From Aphidius gifuensis (Eukaryota > Arthropoda > Insecta > Hymenoptera > Braconidae): 64,000 bases of DNA. The notes under the pieces are model-generated. The model saw only the letters and a list, made by a program, of their open reading frames with translations, searched no databases and had not been told where the DNA came from. The translations under genes were made by a program, and so were the position numbers. The DNA lies in assembly GCF_014905175.1 (NCBI RefSeq), contig NC_057788.1:30288154-30352153 (forward strand), given 5' to 3'. Position 1 is the first letter of the stretch. Each line of letters opens with the position of its first letter. Below are positions 12,201-27,200 of the stretch, in pieces.

Positions 12201-15200
12201 ATAATTTTTCTGGACGTTCTTTGATAATGTCGTTTAATTTTACGTGTTTTTTGGAGTAAATAATATTTATTTAGTTTATGTATTCATTATCAAATGGTTG
12301 TTTATGATTTGGAGTATCGTAATCAACGAAAATTTGATGATAAAAAATTGATTTTATTTGCTCTGGAAGTTGCAACACACAGACGCCATGTTTTTTTTTT
12401 ATTTTTAATATAAAAATATTTTTTTGGAGCATTTGAGTTTGCCTATTTATTATTGTTATTATTATTTCTCATCTTGACTCTTTTATTTATTTTTCTTGGA
12501 AAATATTAAAATAATGTAAATCAGTATAGGTATATTGATTTAAACGTTAAATAAATATATAAACAACTAATTTATATATTATTTTTTTATTTTAAAATAA
12601 ATATAAAAATGTCAACAACAATTGGCATTTTTATATTAGCCACATGTGTATTAACACAATATTAGACATGTAAATTTACAAAAAGCACACACAATAAGCA
12701 AGTGCAAAAAAAAAAATAATTGAAATGCATTTTGTCAAGGTAAATTTATTTAAATAATTTACGTCTGCGAGTTGCAACAAACAGCAAGTAAAATGAAAAA
12801 AAAAAAAAAATTAAACTTCCGCAGTCCAATGACTTTAATTAACTATGTGTCTTGTTAATTTCAAGTCAGGTGGTGCTGATCCGATTGATCTTAGCATCAG
12901 ACTTGTTTCTTATTAAAAAAAAAAAAAATAATATATTAATAGTTCACCGACCTATTCACACCTCTTATTTTATTTTTATAAATCGCCAGATAATTGAGAA
13001 TAACAAAAGAAAAATTATATATTATTATTAGATAAATAATTTTTTAGTTATCGGAAAAAACGGGTGTGTACATCCCAATTAATAAGAATAAACAGGATAT
13101 AAAATTTTACATTTCATTGGACTCCCTATGTTGATCCAACAATTTACTAAAAAAATATAAAAATAACCAAATGAGATATATAGGAAATATTTTCAAGATA
13201 AATGACGATAAAAATAGATAAAATATTTTAGTATTTTTTTAAATAACCAAATTGATAAGAAATTTATTTTTTCGTAATAATATTTAGCTATAGAAATTAT
13301 TTCTAACGGTTTCAATATTCCACGAGTGATTATAATTAGTAATTACATATGCAACTAACATCCGCTATTCATAAACAGTTCATTAAACCCAAGAAATATA
13401 CAAAAAAAAAATTAAAACCAATTCTATAAATCTCAAGGTCATTGCACATGTAGATATTTTTTTTTTTTCATTTTTTTTTGATAATGCATTTTGCACAATA
13501 AATAATAGCATTAAAAAAAATACTTCAAGTATTTTATTTATATACAAAATAATATCAGGTTATTAAAAAATAAAAAACAACTTGAAGTTTTTAAATTACA
13601 AAAGAAAGAATAAGTACTTTCGTTTCCGTTAAAAAAAAAAAAAAAAAACTGCACGAATGTAATTTAAAAGACTCGCAATAAAAATTTTAATTTGAAATTA
13701 AAAAAATTATTTTATAGTTTGAAAATTTAGAATTTGACGAGTTTTTAATTTATTTAATAAAAATTTTAATTTTAAATTGAAAAAACAATTTAAAAAAAAT
13801 TATTTTATCGTTTGAAAATATTTCGAATTTTTCGAGTTTTAAATTTATTTATTTAATAAAAAAAAAATACTAGAATACTGCATTCTTTTAAATAAATATT
13901 TATATGTTATAAACATTATATTGGAATATGTGTGTGATGTCACCGATTGTTTAGTTTGTCTTGGAAATGCAATTTTCTATATATTTTTTAAATTGAGCAC
14001 AAACCTTGCGCAAGCGTATTTTTAAATATTATATTTAATATTTATAATATGTCCTATATCGTGACCACGTGGAAATTCTCATTGCAATAAATAAAAAGAA
14101 GCATACTCAATACTGCAATATATCAAGTAGAAAAAAAAATCACATCCAGATTAATAAAAAAATAAAAATACTTATTAATTTTTAAAAATAAACTCCCCAA
14201 GATGATTCAAAGTCCGGGTGATGATAAAAATAAACGAGAAAATATTTTTGCCAATATATACACTTGATTTTTTTAAATATAAAAAAATAAATTTCACTCT
14301 AACATTTTCCTTACTTTTTTCAATTAAATTAAATCTAACACTCTATAAAAAAAACAACGTTTTAATATGAAAAAAAAAAAGTATATATTCAAGAGACAAA
14401 AAAAAAAAATTATTACGAAAATTTTAATTGATAATTTTTCAAGATTAAAATGTCATGACATTGCCGGTATATTTTTTTTTTAGAATAGCCATATCATAAT
14501 GTACATTCGACTGAACTGACCCGCAATCCACTCAGTCGACTACTGATTATCTTGCGTCACAAATACAAAAAGGCAAATGCGATAAGCGTCTCTCTGCGCA
14601 GGCGTTTTTTATATACATATATTTAAAATACATAATGTGTAAATGAATTGTCAACAATATTTTAATCTCTAAAAAGAAAGTAGATAATTTTTTTTTGTTG
14701 TTGTTCAAATATAAATTTATAAAAATAAAAAAAACCATACCTCGAGTCTTTCAGTGGCCTTGAGTAATCTATCATAATCAACAGATCCCTGAACAGTCAA
14801 TAGTTCCATCATATAATCAGCTTCTTGTACAGATTGTTGTACAAGTTCAAGTTGTCTTTCAAATCTTCGCCAAAGTAATAAACGATTTTTTAATATTGAT
14901 AATATACGAGTACATCTTGATTCTAAATCAGTATGTACATCTTGTAGGCTTGATATATCTCTTTCAATACCAATTGGTGATACTGATACTCTCATACCAC
15001 CAGGTAGTGTATGAAGTAATTGACGAAGACCCATTATGTCTTTCCATATTATTGATAATTCATCAGACACTTGTTGACATTTATCAACAGCACCAGAAAC
15101 AATATCACTTGATTGTTTTTCAGCATTTTCACATTGATCAAGTATCAACTTTTCTTTATCATGTGATTTATTAATTTTTTTTAATCCACGTTGTAATATT

Positions 15201-18200
15201 TGTAAACGTTCACGTAGTAATTTTGATAAATCAAGTTCTTCATTTATTTGACATTCAATTCTTCTTCCCAATGATAAAAGTATACCAACACGTTCACTCT
15301 CAGCTAATGGTAACATACCAAGTCTACCTAATTCATTTTCAATAATTGATACTCTTTCATACATTATTGTTAATCTTTCAACATATAATTCTAATTCATC
15401 CTCGGTTTTTAATACACCATGAAAACTATCAATTGTTTTACGTAATTCATTTAATTCACGTTCAAGTAGTTCAAGTTTTTCATTAACTGGTATATTTTCA
15501 CATGACAATGTATCAATTGCTAATTTTTGAATTGTTTTTATTTTATTTGATATACCATGCCATCTTTCTTCAAGTTCACCTTGATATTGTCTTTGTAACA
15601 TTTCATCAGATAATGGTATTATTCTTAATGATTGTTCAAAACATATATTTGCCTCATTACGCATATTATTATGAACTTCATACTGTGCTTTTAATTCCTG
15701 TAATTAAAATAATAATCATACCGTTTAAAAAAAAAATCAATCAACTGGGAAAAAAGCAGCTATCAATGTGAAAAAAATTAAGATTGTTATCGTATTATTA
15801 TTGGAAGTGTGCCAAAAGATAATTGAATAATCTTAAAATGCGCATTGACTATCATTGATTTATTTAAAAGATTTAAATGTTAAAAAAAATTAATTAATTT
15901 ACCCAGAATTGACGCATTTGTCCTTGCCAATGATTTTGTACTGATCCAAGTTCTCTCTCAGCTCTTGCCATCCAATTATCAATACGATTAACAAGTATTT
16001 CACGTGTACACCAATAATCTTTAAATGATAATAAATATCTAAGTGATGAATCAACATTATCTTGAAGTATTAAAATTGCATCAAGTGCTTCAGTATAACA
16101 ATCTTCTGAGTCTTCAATTTTAATGAGTTCTTGTAGTCCATTTGATATGTTTAAAAGTTGTATAAGACGATCATGATGAGTTGAAATGTCTGATGATAAT
16201 ATCTGAAATTAATTAATGATAATTTATTTTTATTTAATTATAAATAATGGTTAAATTAAAAATATTAAATTTACCTGATAGAGTGATATGTATTGATTGT
16301 AATCAGATGAAGTAACACTTTCAAGATCAGGAATTCTTTGATGAGCAACTTGAAGCCATCCACGTTCTTCTTTAATACTTTGTTCAAGTGTCATCCATCT
16401 TGATGCAGCAAGAGACATTTGTTGTGATCTTGCAGCAGCTGAGTCTAACAATGTACTTGATTTTTCATGCAATTTTTCATGCAAATTTGAGTATTTAATT
16501 TTTGTCTCTAGATCTAAATTATCCTCAAGTGATTCTAGAATTGCTTGACAATGACTTAAATTAACAAAAAATTTTCTATGTTTTTGTATTTCTTCTTGTA
16601 AATGTTCCAAGCTAACAATTGATATTGGATTTGATAATAAATCATCAGCAATATAAGTTATTTGTTCAAATTCTTTTAATGTTTGTTCATACTCTTCAGC
16701 AAGTGATAATAATTGTAATAATTTTTCTCTTTCAATATTAATATTATGCTCAATTGTTTGTGTGATGTCATATGAATTATAAATATCATCTGGTATTTTT
16801 TTACCTGGATAATCAAGTAATATATATTTTGATGTTTCTAATAAATTATTTATTTTCCATACATGACAACGATTTGTGCTTTCAATTTTTTCTAATTCTT
16901 CAATTTTCCAAATTGTTGATGATTCATTTTGTATTATCATTTCAAAGTAGCTTTTTTGTTCTTGTACAAGTCTGACAACTGTATTTATTTCATTTAAAAA
17001 TTCATTCCATTTTGTAAGTTCAATATTTGTATTATTTTCTTCTTCAACTACAATATTTTCAATTGTTTTAACTTGATACTCAAGTGCTTTCATACATTCA
17101 CGTATTCTTTCTTGATCATCTTCTGGATAAATTGTCTCAACATTTTGACAAATATCATCCAACTCTTGAATGCTATTATTAATATTTAAAATTTCATTTT
17201 TAACATCTACAAGTGTTAAACTGTCTTGATATGATGGACCACTTGATGAATCTTTACTTACAAATATTTTATACTCAATTGTCTCAAGCCAAGTTGTTAT
17301 ATTTTCGACAATTGTTATTAATGTTTCTTCAATAGCAATAATATTTTGTTGTTCAACAGCATTTTTCAAGCAATTTAATTCTTTTTTAATATCCTCCATG
17401 CGATTATCATTTGCATTTAGGCTTGAAATATTTTCTAGCATTGATAAATGAAGAATATTAAATAGGCTATTAGTTTTATTTGAATTTTCAAGATTTTTCA
17501 AACGTTCAGACATTAGTTTTGTTAGTCCAATTTTTTCGACAAGTTTACCAGTTTTATTTTCAACATTTAACAATGGCTCATTCAAGGTATCAACTGGTTC
17601 TGGATTTTTTTTAATTACAAGTTCTGGTTGTTGATTGTAATCTTTAATTTCTACTGATACATGCACCTCAGTCTCTCCACTTGAACCAGCAGCAACTAAA
17701 GTTTCTTGAATTTTTAAATTTTCTCTTCTTTCATTTTCTTCAAATGTTACTTTCAAACCAGCTTGTTGACTATGCTTATCATTTTTTTTATACTCTTCAA
17801 ATTTAGTGACTTCCATGTCTCTGCCAGCTCTTTCAACAACAGCATTATCATTTTCATTACCTAACAATGGCTGAGTATTTTTTCTTGCAACATCAGAGTA
17901 GGATAATTTAACCAATGAATCCCTGGAGTCAATTGATTTATCATAAACAAATTCCAACTCATTATTTTGTGGTGATATATTTTTTTTATTATCAAATAGC
18001 TTTTTATTATTTTTTTTCTTTGAATGTTTACGTGATTTGCTACTACTGCTTGTTGTTGGTTCATGAATTTCTTGTGTCAGTGTAGTATCGTAACTTGAGT
18101 CAATCGATTCACTTGGTATTATTGATGAATCTGTCGTGACACTGTCTGACAATTCAAATGTTGCATGTACATGAATTTCTAAAGACGTATCATCATCATC

Positions 18201-21200
18201 ATATTCTTGCTCTGTAAAACTAGGAGTCATTGATTTTTTTTCCATTTCAGATTTTAATAATTTTTCATTTTCTAATTTTACATTATCTTCAGTGATTGGT
18301 GTAATTATTTCCTCTACAGTTTTATTTAAATTAATTTTTTCATCATCAGAATTCATTATTGATTCATCATTTTTTATTTCTATTATTTTGATATCATCAA
18401 TTTTTTGATCTGTTATTTCTAATGTTTGTTGACTGTGTTCAATTGTATCTGGTATAATTTGTACACTTTCTTCATGTGTTGGTATCAATTCTTCTTGAAT
18501 ACTTTGAACATTTTCATCAAGTGTTTCTTTGATAATTGGAGAAATTGTTTGTACTTCTTGTTCAGTTGTTATTTTATTATCATTTAATAATACATCTTGT
18601 TGTATTGGTGTTGTTTGTGCAACTGCTTCAATCATTGGCTCTGGACTATTTGTTTGAATTTCAATTTCTTCAGTTGACACGCGAGTTATTATTTCATCTG
18701 GGTCAGTTTGTGTTTCCATGGTTTCAACAATAATATTATCTATTATATCAGTTTGTACTTCTGTATTATCAATTTCTGGTGCTTCTGGAGTTGTTGGTTT
18801 ACTTGTTTGTATTTCAATTTCAGTTTTTTCAATTATATCTGGTGTTATTGTTTGCATTCCAATTTCTTCATGTATAGTTTTTTCAATTTGTGGCTCAGGT
18901 GATGTTTGTTGTTCTGCATCTTGTGTTGTTTCAATTATTTTAATTGTTTGAGTTTCAATTTCTGTTGTATTAATTACTCTATCATCATCATCAATTGGTG
19001 ATGTCTGTGTACCAATTATATCTGTTTCTTTTATTGTCATAATTTCGATAGGACTTGTTTGTATACTTTCTTCTTCTCTTGGTGTTTTTTCAGGTGTCAT
19101 TGTTTGCACTGAACATACATCTTTTTCTGGTGAAATAATATCAATTGTTTGAACTGCTAAATGTAGTACTGGTGTTGGTGATGTTTGTACCTCAGTATCA
19201 ATATCTTTTTCACGATTTTTTTGCTCTGGTTGATTAATTTCTTTTTCAATTTTTAATTCTTCTGGTTCAACAGCACCAGCTGAGACATCACGTGTTTCTA
19301 AAATTGTTTGTGTTTCAATTTCATTTAATTCTTTTTTATTTTTCATTAATTTATCATCATTTTTATTTGATATTGAATTTTCAGATGAATCATCGTGTAC
19401 AATATCATCAGCAACTCCCTCAATTTTAGATTTTTTAGTTTTCTTTTTCTTCTTTTTTTTCTTACTCAATTCAATATCATCTTGTGTTAAAGAAACTTCA
19501 TCATCAACTGTTGTTCTGTCATCTGGCTCATAGCCTGTCTCTTGAATTTCTTCATGAGGACTTGATAAACTTAGTGATGCTTCTGTTATTTCTAAAACAT
19601 CTGCTTGTGGTTGTTCACTTAATTGTTTCAATGAATCTGATTGTGGTAAATTTATTTCAGTTGATTCAGCAATTGTCGTTGTCACAGAAGTACCTGGTGA
19701 TGCTTCTGAATTTTTACGTTTTTTCTTTTTTTTATGTTTTCTACTTGATGTAGTTTCAGAATCACTTTTATCTGATAAATCAATGGTTTCAATTTTTTTT
19801 GGTATTTCTTCGACAATTGTACTTGTTGCTGGTAATTCAATATCAATTGATTCTTTAACAATTTTACAAATATCATCAGTACGTTCAGAAATTATATCAA
19901 CACCAACTGAAGGAATTTTTTCTTTATTTAAATCTTGAATTGATAAAGAAATTTCTATTTTTTCATTAACTGGCTTGATTTCTTTGTCTAAATTTTTGTC
20001 AATAATATTTTTAAATTCTTCTTCAAGCCCTTGTTTTAATTGTAGATCTTGAGAAACATTTGACGTTGATTGAGCTGCTTCAACAGTTTGATTTTCTGCC
20101 ATCGACATTAAAGATATTTGATTAATTTTTTTAGTTGTTGAAATTGATTTTTTATCTTCATCATCAGTCCTGGTATCATCAGCAATTCGCTGTTGTTCTT
20201 CTAGGACAACAGGAGTCATTTTAGCTTTATTAATAGCCGACTCTAAAGTGCCAGTATAATCAGTGTGCTGTTCTACAACTAACGTGCCACTTTCTACAAA
20301 TATATCAGGTGTTTCTTTTTTTACTGGTGCATCGACTGACTTACAAATATCCTTGGTATCCAGTACATCAGTCTGGCTTGTTGTTGGCTCGATCTGTTCA
20401 TCTTCCCTCAATCCATCAATCGCATCACCCGGTGTAAAAGTTACCTCATCATTGTCATTTTTATTTTCCTCTTGTATTGGCAATTCTTCATGAATACTCT
20501 CCGGTGTAAGTTCTCGAGCATCAGCACCAAAAAATGGTCCTTGAAGTGGACTAATTGGTTCTTTAGATGTTTGTGGTTCATCTAATTTTTCAGATAAATG
20601 TTGATGCTGTTCTTGTTGTTTTAAAACATTAATACTAATATGAGGAATACTTTCATTATCAATTTCAATGTCTTCAGGCTCTTCAACAATCTCCTCAGTA
20701 ACTGTTTCTTTTCCATCAATTATTGTTATTTTTCTAATAATTTTTCTAGTTCTTTTAATCACACGACGAGTCACTTGTTGTACCATTGCATGAACAGTTG
20801 ATGTTTGACTTGTATATCCACCTTCTTGAATTGCCAATTCATTATTTTGTTCCATAGTTTCTGGTTCTAATGATAATTCACCTTGAATAACTTGATGAGA
20901 ATATTGAGGAGCTGAATTAAATTCTTCAACATGCAAATTATCATCTGAAGTACCAGTTATTACCTTACCACCATAGCTTTGTTTTGTTGTAGTTTCTAAA
21001 GAACCATCTGGTCTTGTACGAGTTACAGTAACTTGTTGTCCTTTTAATGTTGCTTCAGAAAATGATTGTACAACTGGTAAATCATCACCAGCTACAGTTG
21101 ATACTAATGATTGATGATGTTGTGTTATTTGACTACTTGTCATTAATGTTTTACGTAATTTTTTAACAATAATACGCTTTGTACCATCAGCATCAACGAC

Positions 21201-24200
21201 AATTTCAGTTGTTACATCATCAGGTTCAACTAAAATAGTTTCAAATGATTGTGGCGCTGCATGTTGAATATTTAATTCAGACATTGAATTTTCTTGAAAT
21301 TTAGCATCTTTATAATTCATATCAACAACAATATCATCAGAATATGATAATTTTTTTTCATTATCAATAAATGTTTGAGTTAATTTTGATGATGGTATAT
21401 TTTTAGTTGATATTTCAATGACATCATGTGTATCATTTGTGGATTTACGAATATTAATTGTTTCTTGTGATGTTGAGGGTTCCATTGTTGATGTTTGTAT
21501 TGGTATTGAATGTGATATTGTAATTGGGGATTCTTGATTAATCATTGAAGTTGATTTTGTTAATTGTACTGGTTTTTTATCTGTTATTAAACTTTGACCA
21601 GTTTGTAATGAAACATCTGCCCATGAAAGTGAATCACCATCATTTGAATGGATTGAGGGAGCTTGGTCAAGGGTCATGTCATCCTGTAAGTCATCAGTTG
21701 TTTCAGATGATAATACTTGCTCCTCCAATTCCTGAAAAAATCAAGGATTTAGGAAAGGATGATTTTTTTTTTATTTAAACAATTTTATTTTACTTTTTTT
21801 CTTTATATTTTATTTTTATGATTAAAGATAATAGTAATGAATCATGAATATAGTGTTGATGATATGTTAGAAATTATTTACGTCTGTTTTTTTTTTTTTT
21901 TTTTCTTTTTTACAAATGAAAATAAATTAAATTACCAAGTTGATTGAAAAATTTTAATTCTTTTTCGAAATTACAATTTATCAACAATCCTAATAGACAT
22001 GCAAATATTTATATTACATCCATTAGCTTAAGCTAAACAACAAGACCAAGTTGTTTTATTTATTTATAATATTTTTTTAAAATGAAAAAAAAAAAAAAAA
22101 AAAAGAAACAAACAGGATGATTATGCATTAAAAAAATAAAAAAATAAATATATATTTTTTAAATAAAAAACAAATTTCCAAAGAAGAAAATATAAATTTG
22201 TATAATAATTTTTTTATATTTTATAAAAAAAATGTCATAGAATTAATGCATTTGCCCATAAAATAAAGAAAAAAAATTATATAAATTTACTTGACTCTTT
22301 GAAGACTGTTCTTCTATATAAAAAAAAAATACTTCACTTATTATTATTATTTTTTTTCAATGCAAAATGATGATGATGACAATGAATATGAATAATAATT
22401 ATGAATGATAGTAAAAATGTACATGATATACAAGAAAAGACAGTTGTGAATAAACATATTATGCAAAGCAATATTTAACTAAATCTACTCCCATAAACAA
22501 ATTGTTTTTAAATTAAATTAAATTAAATTAACCCAAGCACCACCACCACCACCACCAAGATAATCAAAACAAAAAAAAAAAAAACAAAATGGATAAATAT
22601 TTTAAATCAAGATAAAATAATTAAACTCTACAAGTGACCTTGCACTAAGCAAGACCCCCGAAAGTATAAAAATAATTAAATCATTTTTAATTAAATTATT
22701 TATAAAAAATGTTTTTTTTTTTTTTCTTTTTATAAATTATTTAAGCGTGTCCCATCACCGTAGCATGATGCATAAATATTGTGCTGTTGTAAACATGTTG
22801 TACCTGCTGCTTTTGTTTTATTCTCAATGTTGTTTCAACAAGTGCATCTTTAAGTTTTCCAGCAAGACCATTGACTTCTGGTAATGATTCCAATTCACTA
22901 ACTTTAATTGTTCTTCTTGATAAATCCTCCTGTAAAGCCTACGAACAATAGAAAAAGTTATTTATTTTGTCCAAACAAAATTAATATTCATTTTTTTATA
23001 TAGAAAAATATTAACCTTGTATGATTCTATGGTGTGTTGTTGATTTATTGATGAAATTAAATTTTGTAACCAAACATCAGTTTCTTCCAAAAACTTTTGA
23101 TAAGTCATTATTTCATTTTCACGTTTTTGATAAATTTCTTTTGCCATTTTAAGTGCTGATTTACCCTGTTCTGATTGTCCAATAAGCTCAGTAATTCTCA
23201 CACGAATTCCATCAAGTGATGATGACAAACGTTGTTCATTTGGCGAAATTTTTGTTATTTTTTCATTGAGATTTGTAGCTTGTTTATCAAATTTACGAAG
23301 TGACTTCAAGATTGTCTGTAAATTAATATTTTTTATTAATTTAAAAATATTATTTATTATTTAAATTTAATTCTTACCGTTATTGCTGTTAGCATAGTAT
23401 CAATACTGTCCTCAGGTATAGAATTTAATGACTCTTCTAATTTATTAACTGATTGACGTAATTTATCAATATCATTGCCCAAAAATTCCTGAAAAATTCA
23501 CATCAAAATTTTATTAACACATGATTATATTTAATTACAAAAAAAAATAATCAACAAAAACAATGAAAAAATATATTTCGTGCATTTAATTATAATAAAA
23601 TCCTGTTAAAAAAAATTCAGGGATTATAATAATAATTAATAAAATTAATAATTAGTTAGGTCAACGAATTAATAATAAATATCACCAACAAAACCTGTGA
23701 AAAACAAATATGTCATTGTTTATAATAATTGGCTCGACCTATCAGCGTCCAGTGTGTCTTTACAAGCGTCTTCCGGATTTTAAATATTTTTTAAATCATT
23801 TTTTTTTTTAAATTTAATTAAACAAATAACACATATTGTTAAAAATGACATATGGACACAGATAAGTCGACTCAACTGGAGTTGTGTTAATGACTGAAAC
23901 ATGCAGCTTTTTCCAACTAAAAAGCCAAGATAAAAAAAAAAAAGAAAATTAATAATTAATTTTTTTAATGATAATTGACAAACTTTTGGAAGATAAAACA
24001 CTCCAATAAAAAAATATAATATTTATGATTGATAATGGTTATTGGATTCGTTACAAATGATTGAAAAAAAAAAATACTGATAAAATCATGTTAAAATGCA
24101 AAAAAAACGACCGAGCACTTGGCGAATTTATATTTGCACCTTGTACCGGTTTCCAAAATCTTCATTGATTGTCATTTCTCTTTCCAATGTTGTGTTCATC

Positions 24201-27200
24201 TGGTCCTCATTTTCATGACCTAAATCCTGTTTTGATTGTGGATGGGTATTGTCAAAGGATTGTGTTAATAATGATGTAGATGATTTATCAATGATAGTGT
24301 TATTATAATTATCTAAATTTGAAATACTATTAATATTAACCGGTTTATATTTTTTTTCGAGTGATAAATATGTACTATAGTCATTCCATGAACACATGCC
24401 ACCAGGTAAATCACCAACAAGGCGTTCAGTATGTGGGGCTGATGATAAATCGCGTGATTGATTAGTTGAAGGATCATTTGATCCACCACCACCATTATTA
24501 TTACTACCACCACCACCACCAGAATTATCATTATTATCATCATGAGAATAAGATTTATTTAATTTTTGAACCTTTTCTTTATTTTTTGATGATATATTTT
24601 CGAAATATTCACGTTCTGCATTATGATATGAATTTTTATCAGTCCAGAAATCATCGAGTGACATAAAATGACAGCTATCTTCTTCGTTATCTAACTCTTC
24701 AGGATTTGTTGTGTGACTTACAACAACAATGTCATCTTCATCAATGTAAAATTGTACTTTTGATGTTGATGTATCACATATTTCAACTGGTGAATTGTCA
24801 GATTGTGCTGATAAATCACTTGATGCTTTTGCTTTTGGCAAGGGTCTTTGTTCAAAAACAGGTAGCTCTTCGGATTTTATTTTTTCTGGAGATACTGGAG
24901 GAATTATTACCATGTCTTGAAGCAAGGGACAATCTTGAGTAGGTTCTGGTTGGGTTATTGAATTTGAATCCAACCTAATTACACAAAATTCAGCATCTTT
25001 TAAATCTTCTGGAGTTGCTGGCTCATCAATTTTTTTATCTTGTTCAACTCGTTCAACTTTAAATTTGTTTGTTGTACATTCAGGTTTTGTTTCAATAATT
25101 GATTGGGATTTTTTTACTTCAACTGGTACTACTTTATCAGACTCAGCTTGTTTTTGTTGTTCAATTATTGGTACAGTGATAATTTCTTTAACTTTCGCTT
25201 GGTCTTTTGATTTATTTTTTGATTCTTCTGCAGCCACTATTGGTTCTTCTTTTTTAGACATTGATTTTTGATTTTTAACTGACTCAGTATTTTGTTTATC
25301 ATCGACAATTGGAGTATTTTGATTTTTCTTTGATTTATCATTTTTAGATTTATTTTTTGCTTGGCTTTTTTCCTTTACTAATTCAATGGGTTTTATTTCT
25401 ACATCCTCTTTTTTAATGTCAATTTTTTCAGTAACCTTTTCATCTTTAATAACAACAGGAACTTTATCATTGTCAGTTTTTTTATTATTATCTTTTTTAT
25501 TTTTCTTTTTATCTTGAGTAATTTTTTCTTTTGATGTATCTTTTATTTCTACTTTGGGCTCATCAATTTTTTTTTCTGTTGAGGTACCAGCTTCGATAGG
25601 ATTTTCAATATTTTCTATTTTTATTTCAGCTTTAGGTTTTGTTGATTTATTATTATTTTTATTATTATTTTTACCAGTAACATTTGTGTCTTTTGGTATT
25701 TCTTTTATCTCAGGTTTTACATTCTCATCTAATTTTATTTCTGTAATAATTTTTTCTTGTTCAGGTTTTTTATTATCTTTTTGTTTCTTTTTTTTCTTAT
25801 CTTGTTTTGCTTTGTCTGGTTTTGATACATCAACTGGAGTCTCTTGTTCTTTTTTTGAATTAGAATTTTTTTGTTGTTTTTCATTGTCAGTTGCAATTTC
25901 AACTGGTTCATTTTTAATTTGAATATTTTTTTGTATTTTATCTTGTTGATTTTTGTCATTCGAAGTACCAGTAGTTTGAGAAGGGATTTGAACATCACGT
26001 CTAACACTTCTTGAACGTGATCTGGATCTACGACTTCGTAATTCTCGTCGATTGACATATTCTATAAAACCTTGTTCATCAACCTGTACAACATTCTCAA
26101 TAGGTTCTGGATGAGATACTTCTTCAACAATTATTTGAACATTGTTAATTGAACCAGGATGTGCTGGTGGTTTTTTATCTATAGTTTTAACAACTGGTTC
26201 AAGTGTTTCTGATAGTTTCTTGGCAGTAACTGTAGCCCAAGAAATTCCTTCTGGATCTAATTTACCAGCATCTTCAACGATTACTGGCGCTGGAATTTTT
26301 GAAGGTGCAAAGTCAACCTCATCAATTGATTTATCACTTTTTTTATCAACATTTGACTTTTCTTTTTTATTTATCATTGAACTTGCTGAGGATGTTTTTT
26401 GTTTATTTTTATCTTGAGATTGTTTAATGGGTTTTGGCTTACAAATAACTATTTCTTCTTCTTCTTGAGGAGATGGACTTCGAGATTTAGCAACTTGTGC
26501 GTATGATTTATTACCAGGATTGAGACTATCTGCTTCAGAGGAAGTTGGACTTGATCTTGTGCATGCTACTTGTTCAGTTTGTTCAGTAGTGACACTGACT
26601 GTTGCTGGTGTTGAAGATTTGGCATTTGGAGCAGCTGATTTTTTATCTTTTTTTCCTGCTTTTTTAGAAGGCTCTTGTTTTGGCTTTTCAATTGGTTCAG
26701 TTTTTACAAGTTTTTCATCTTGTTTTTTAGAATTTCCAGCAGGTACTTCTTTGATATTTTTATTTTCTTTTTCAACTGGCTTATTAATTATTTTTTCATC
26801 AGTTTTTTTAGCTTCTTTTGCAATTGGCTTTTCAATTATTTTTTTATCTTCTTTTTTAATTTCTTTTTCTACTGGTTGTTCAATCAATTTTTCAGCTGAC
26901 TTTTTAATTTCTTTTTCAACAGGTTTTTCATCAGGTTTTTTAATTTCTTTTTCTAATTGTTTTTTATTTATTTTTTCAGCTGATTTTTTCATTTCTTTTT
27001 CAATTATTTTTTCTTCAGGTTTAATTATTTCTTTATCAACTGGCTTTTCAATCAATTTTTCAGCTTGTTTTTCAATTATTTTTTCATCAAGTTTTTTAAT
27101 TTCTTTTTCCGATTGTTTTTTATTTATTTTTTCAGCTGGTTTTTTAATTTCTTTATCAATGGGCTTTTCAATTAATTTTTCAGCTGGTTTTTCAATTATT

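Noticed and set aside
22538..22557. ACC repeat as a coding Pro/Thr tract
   Set aside because: It sits in an intron with stops in the relevant frames; a simple repeat only.
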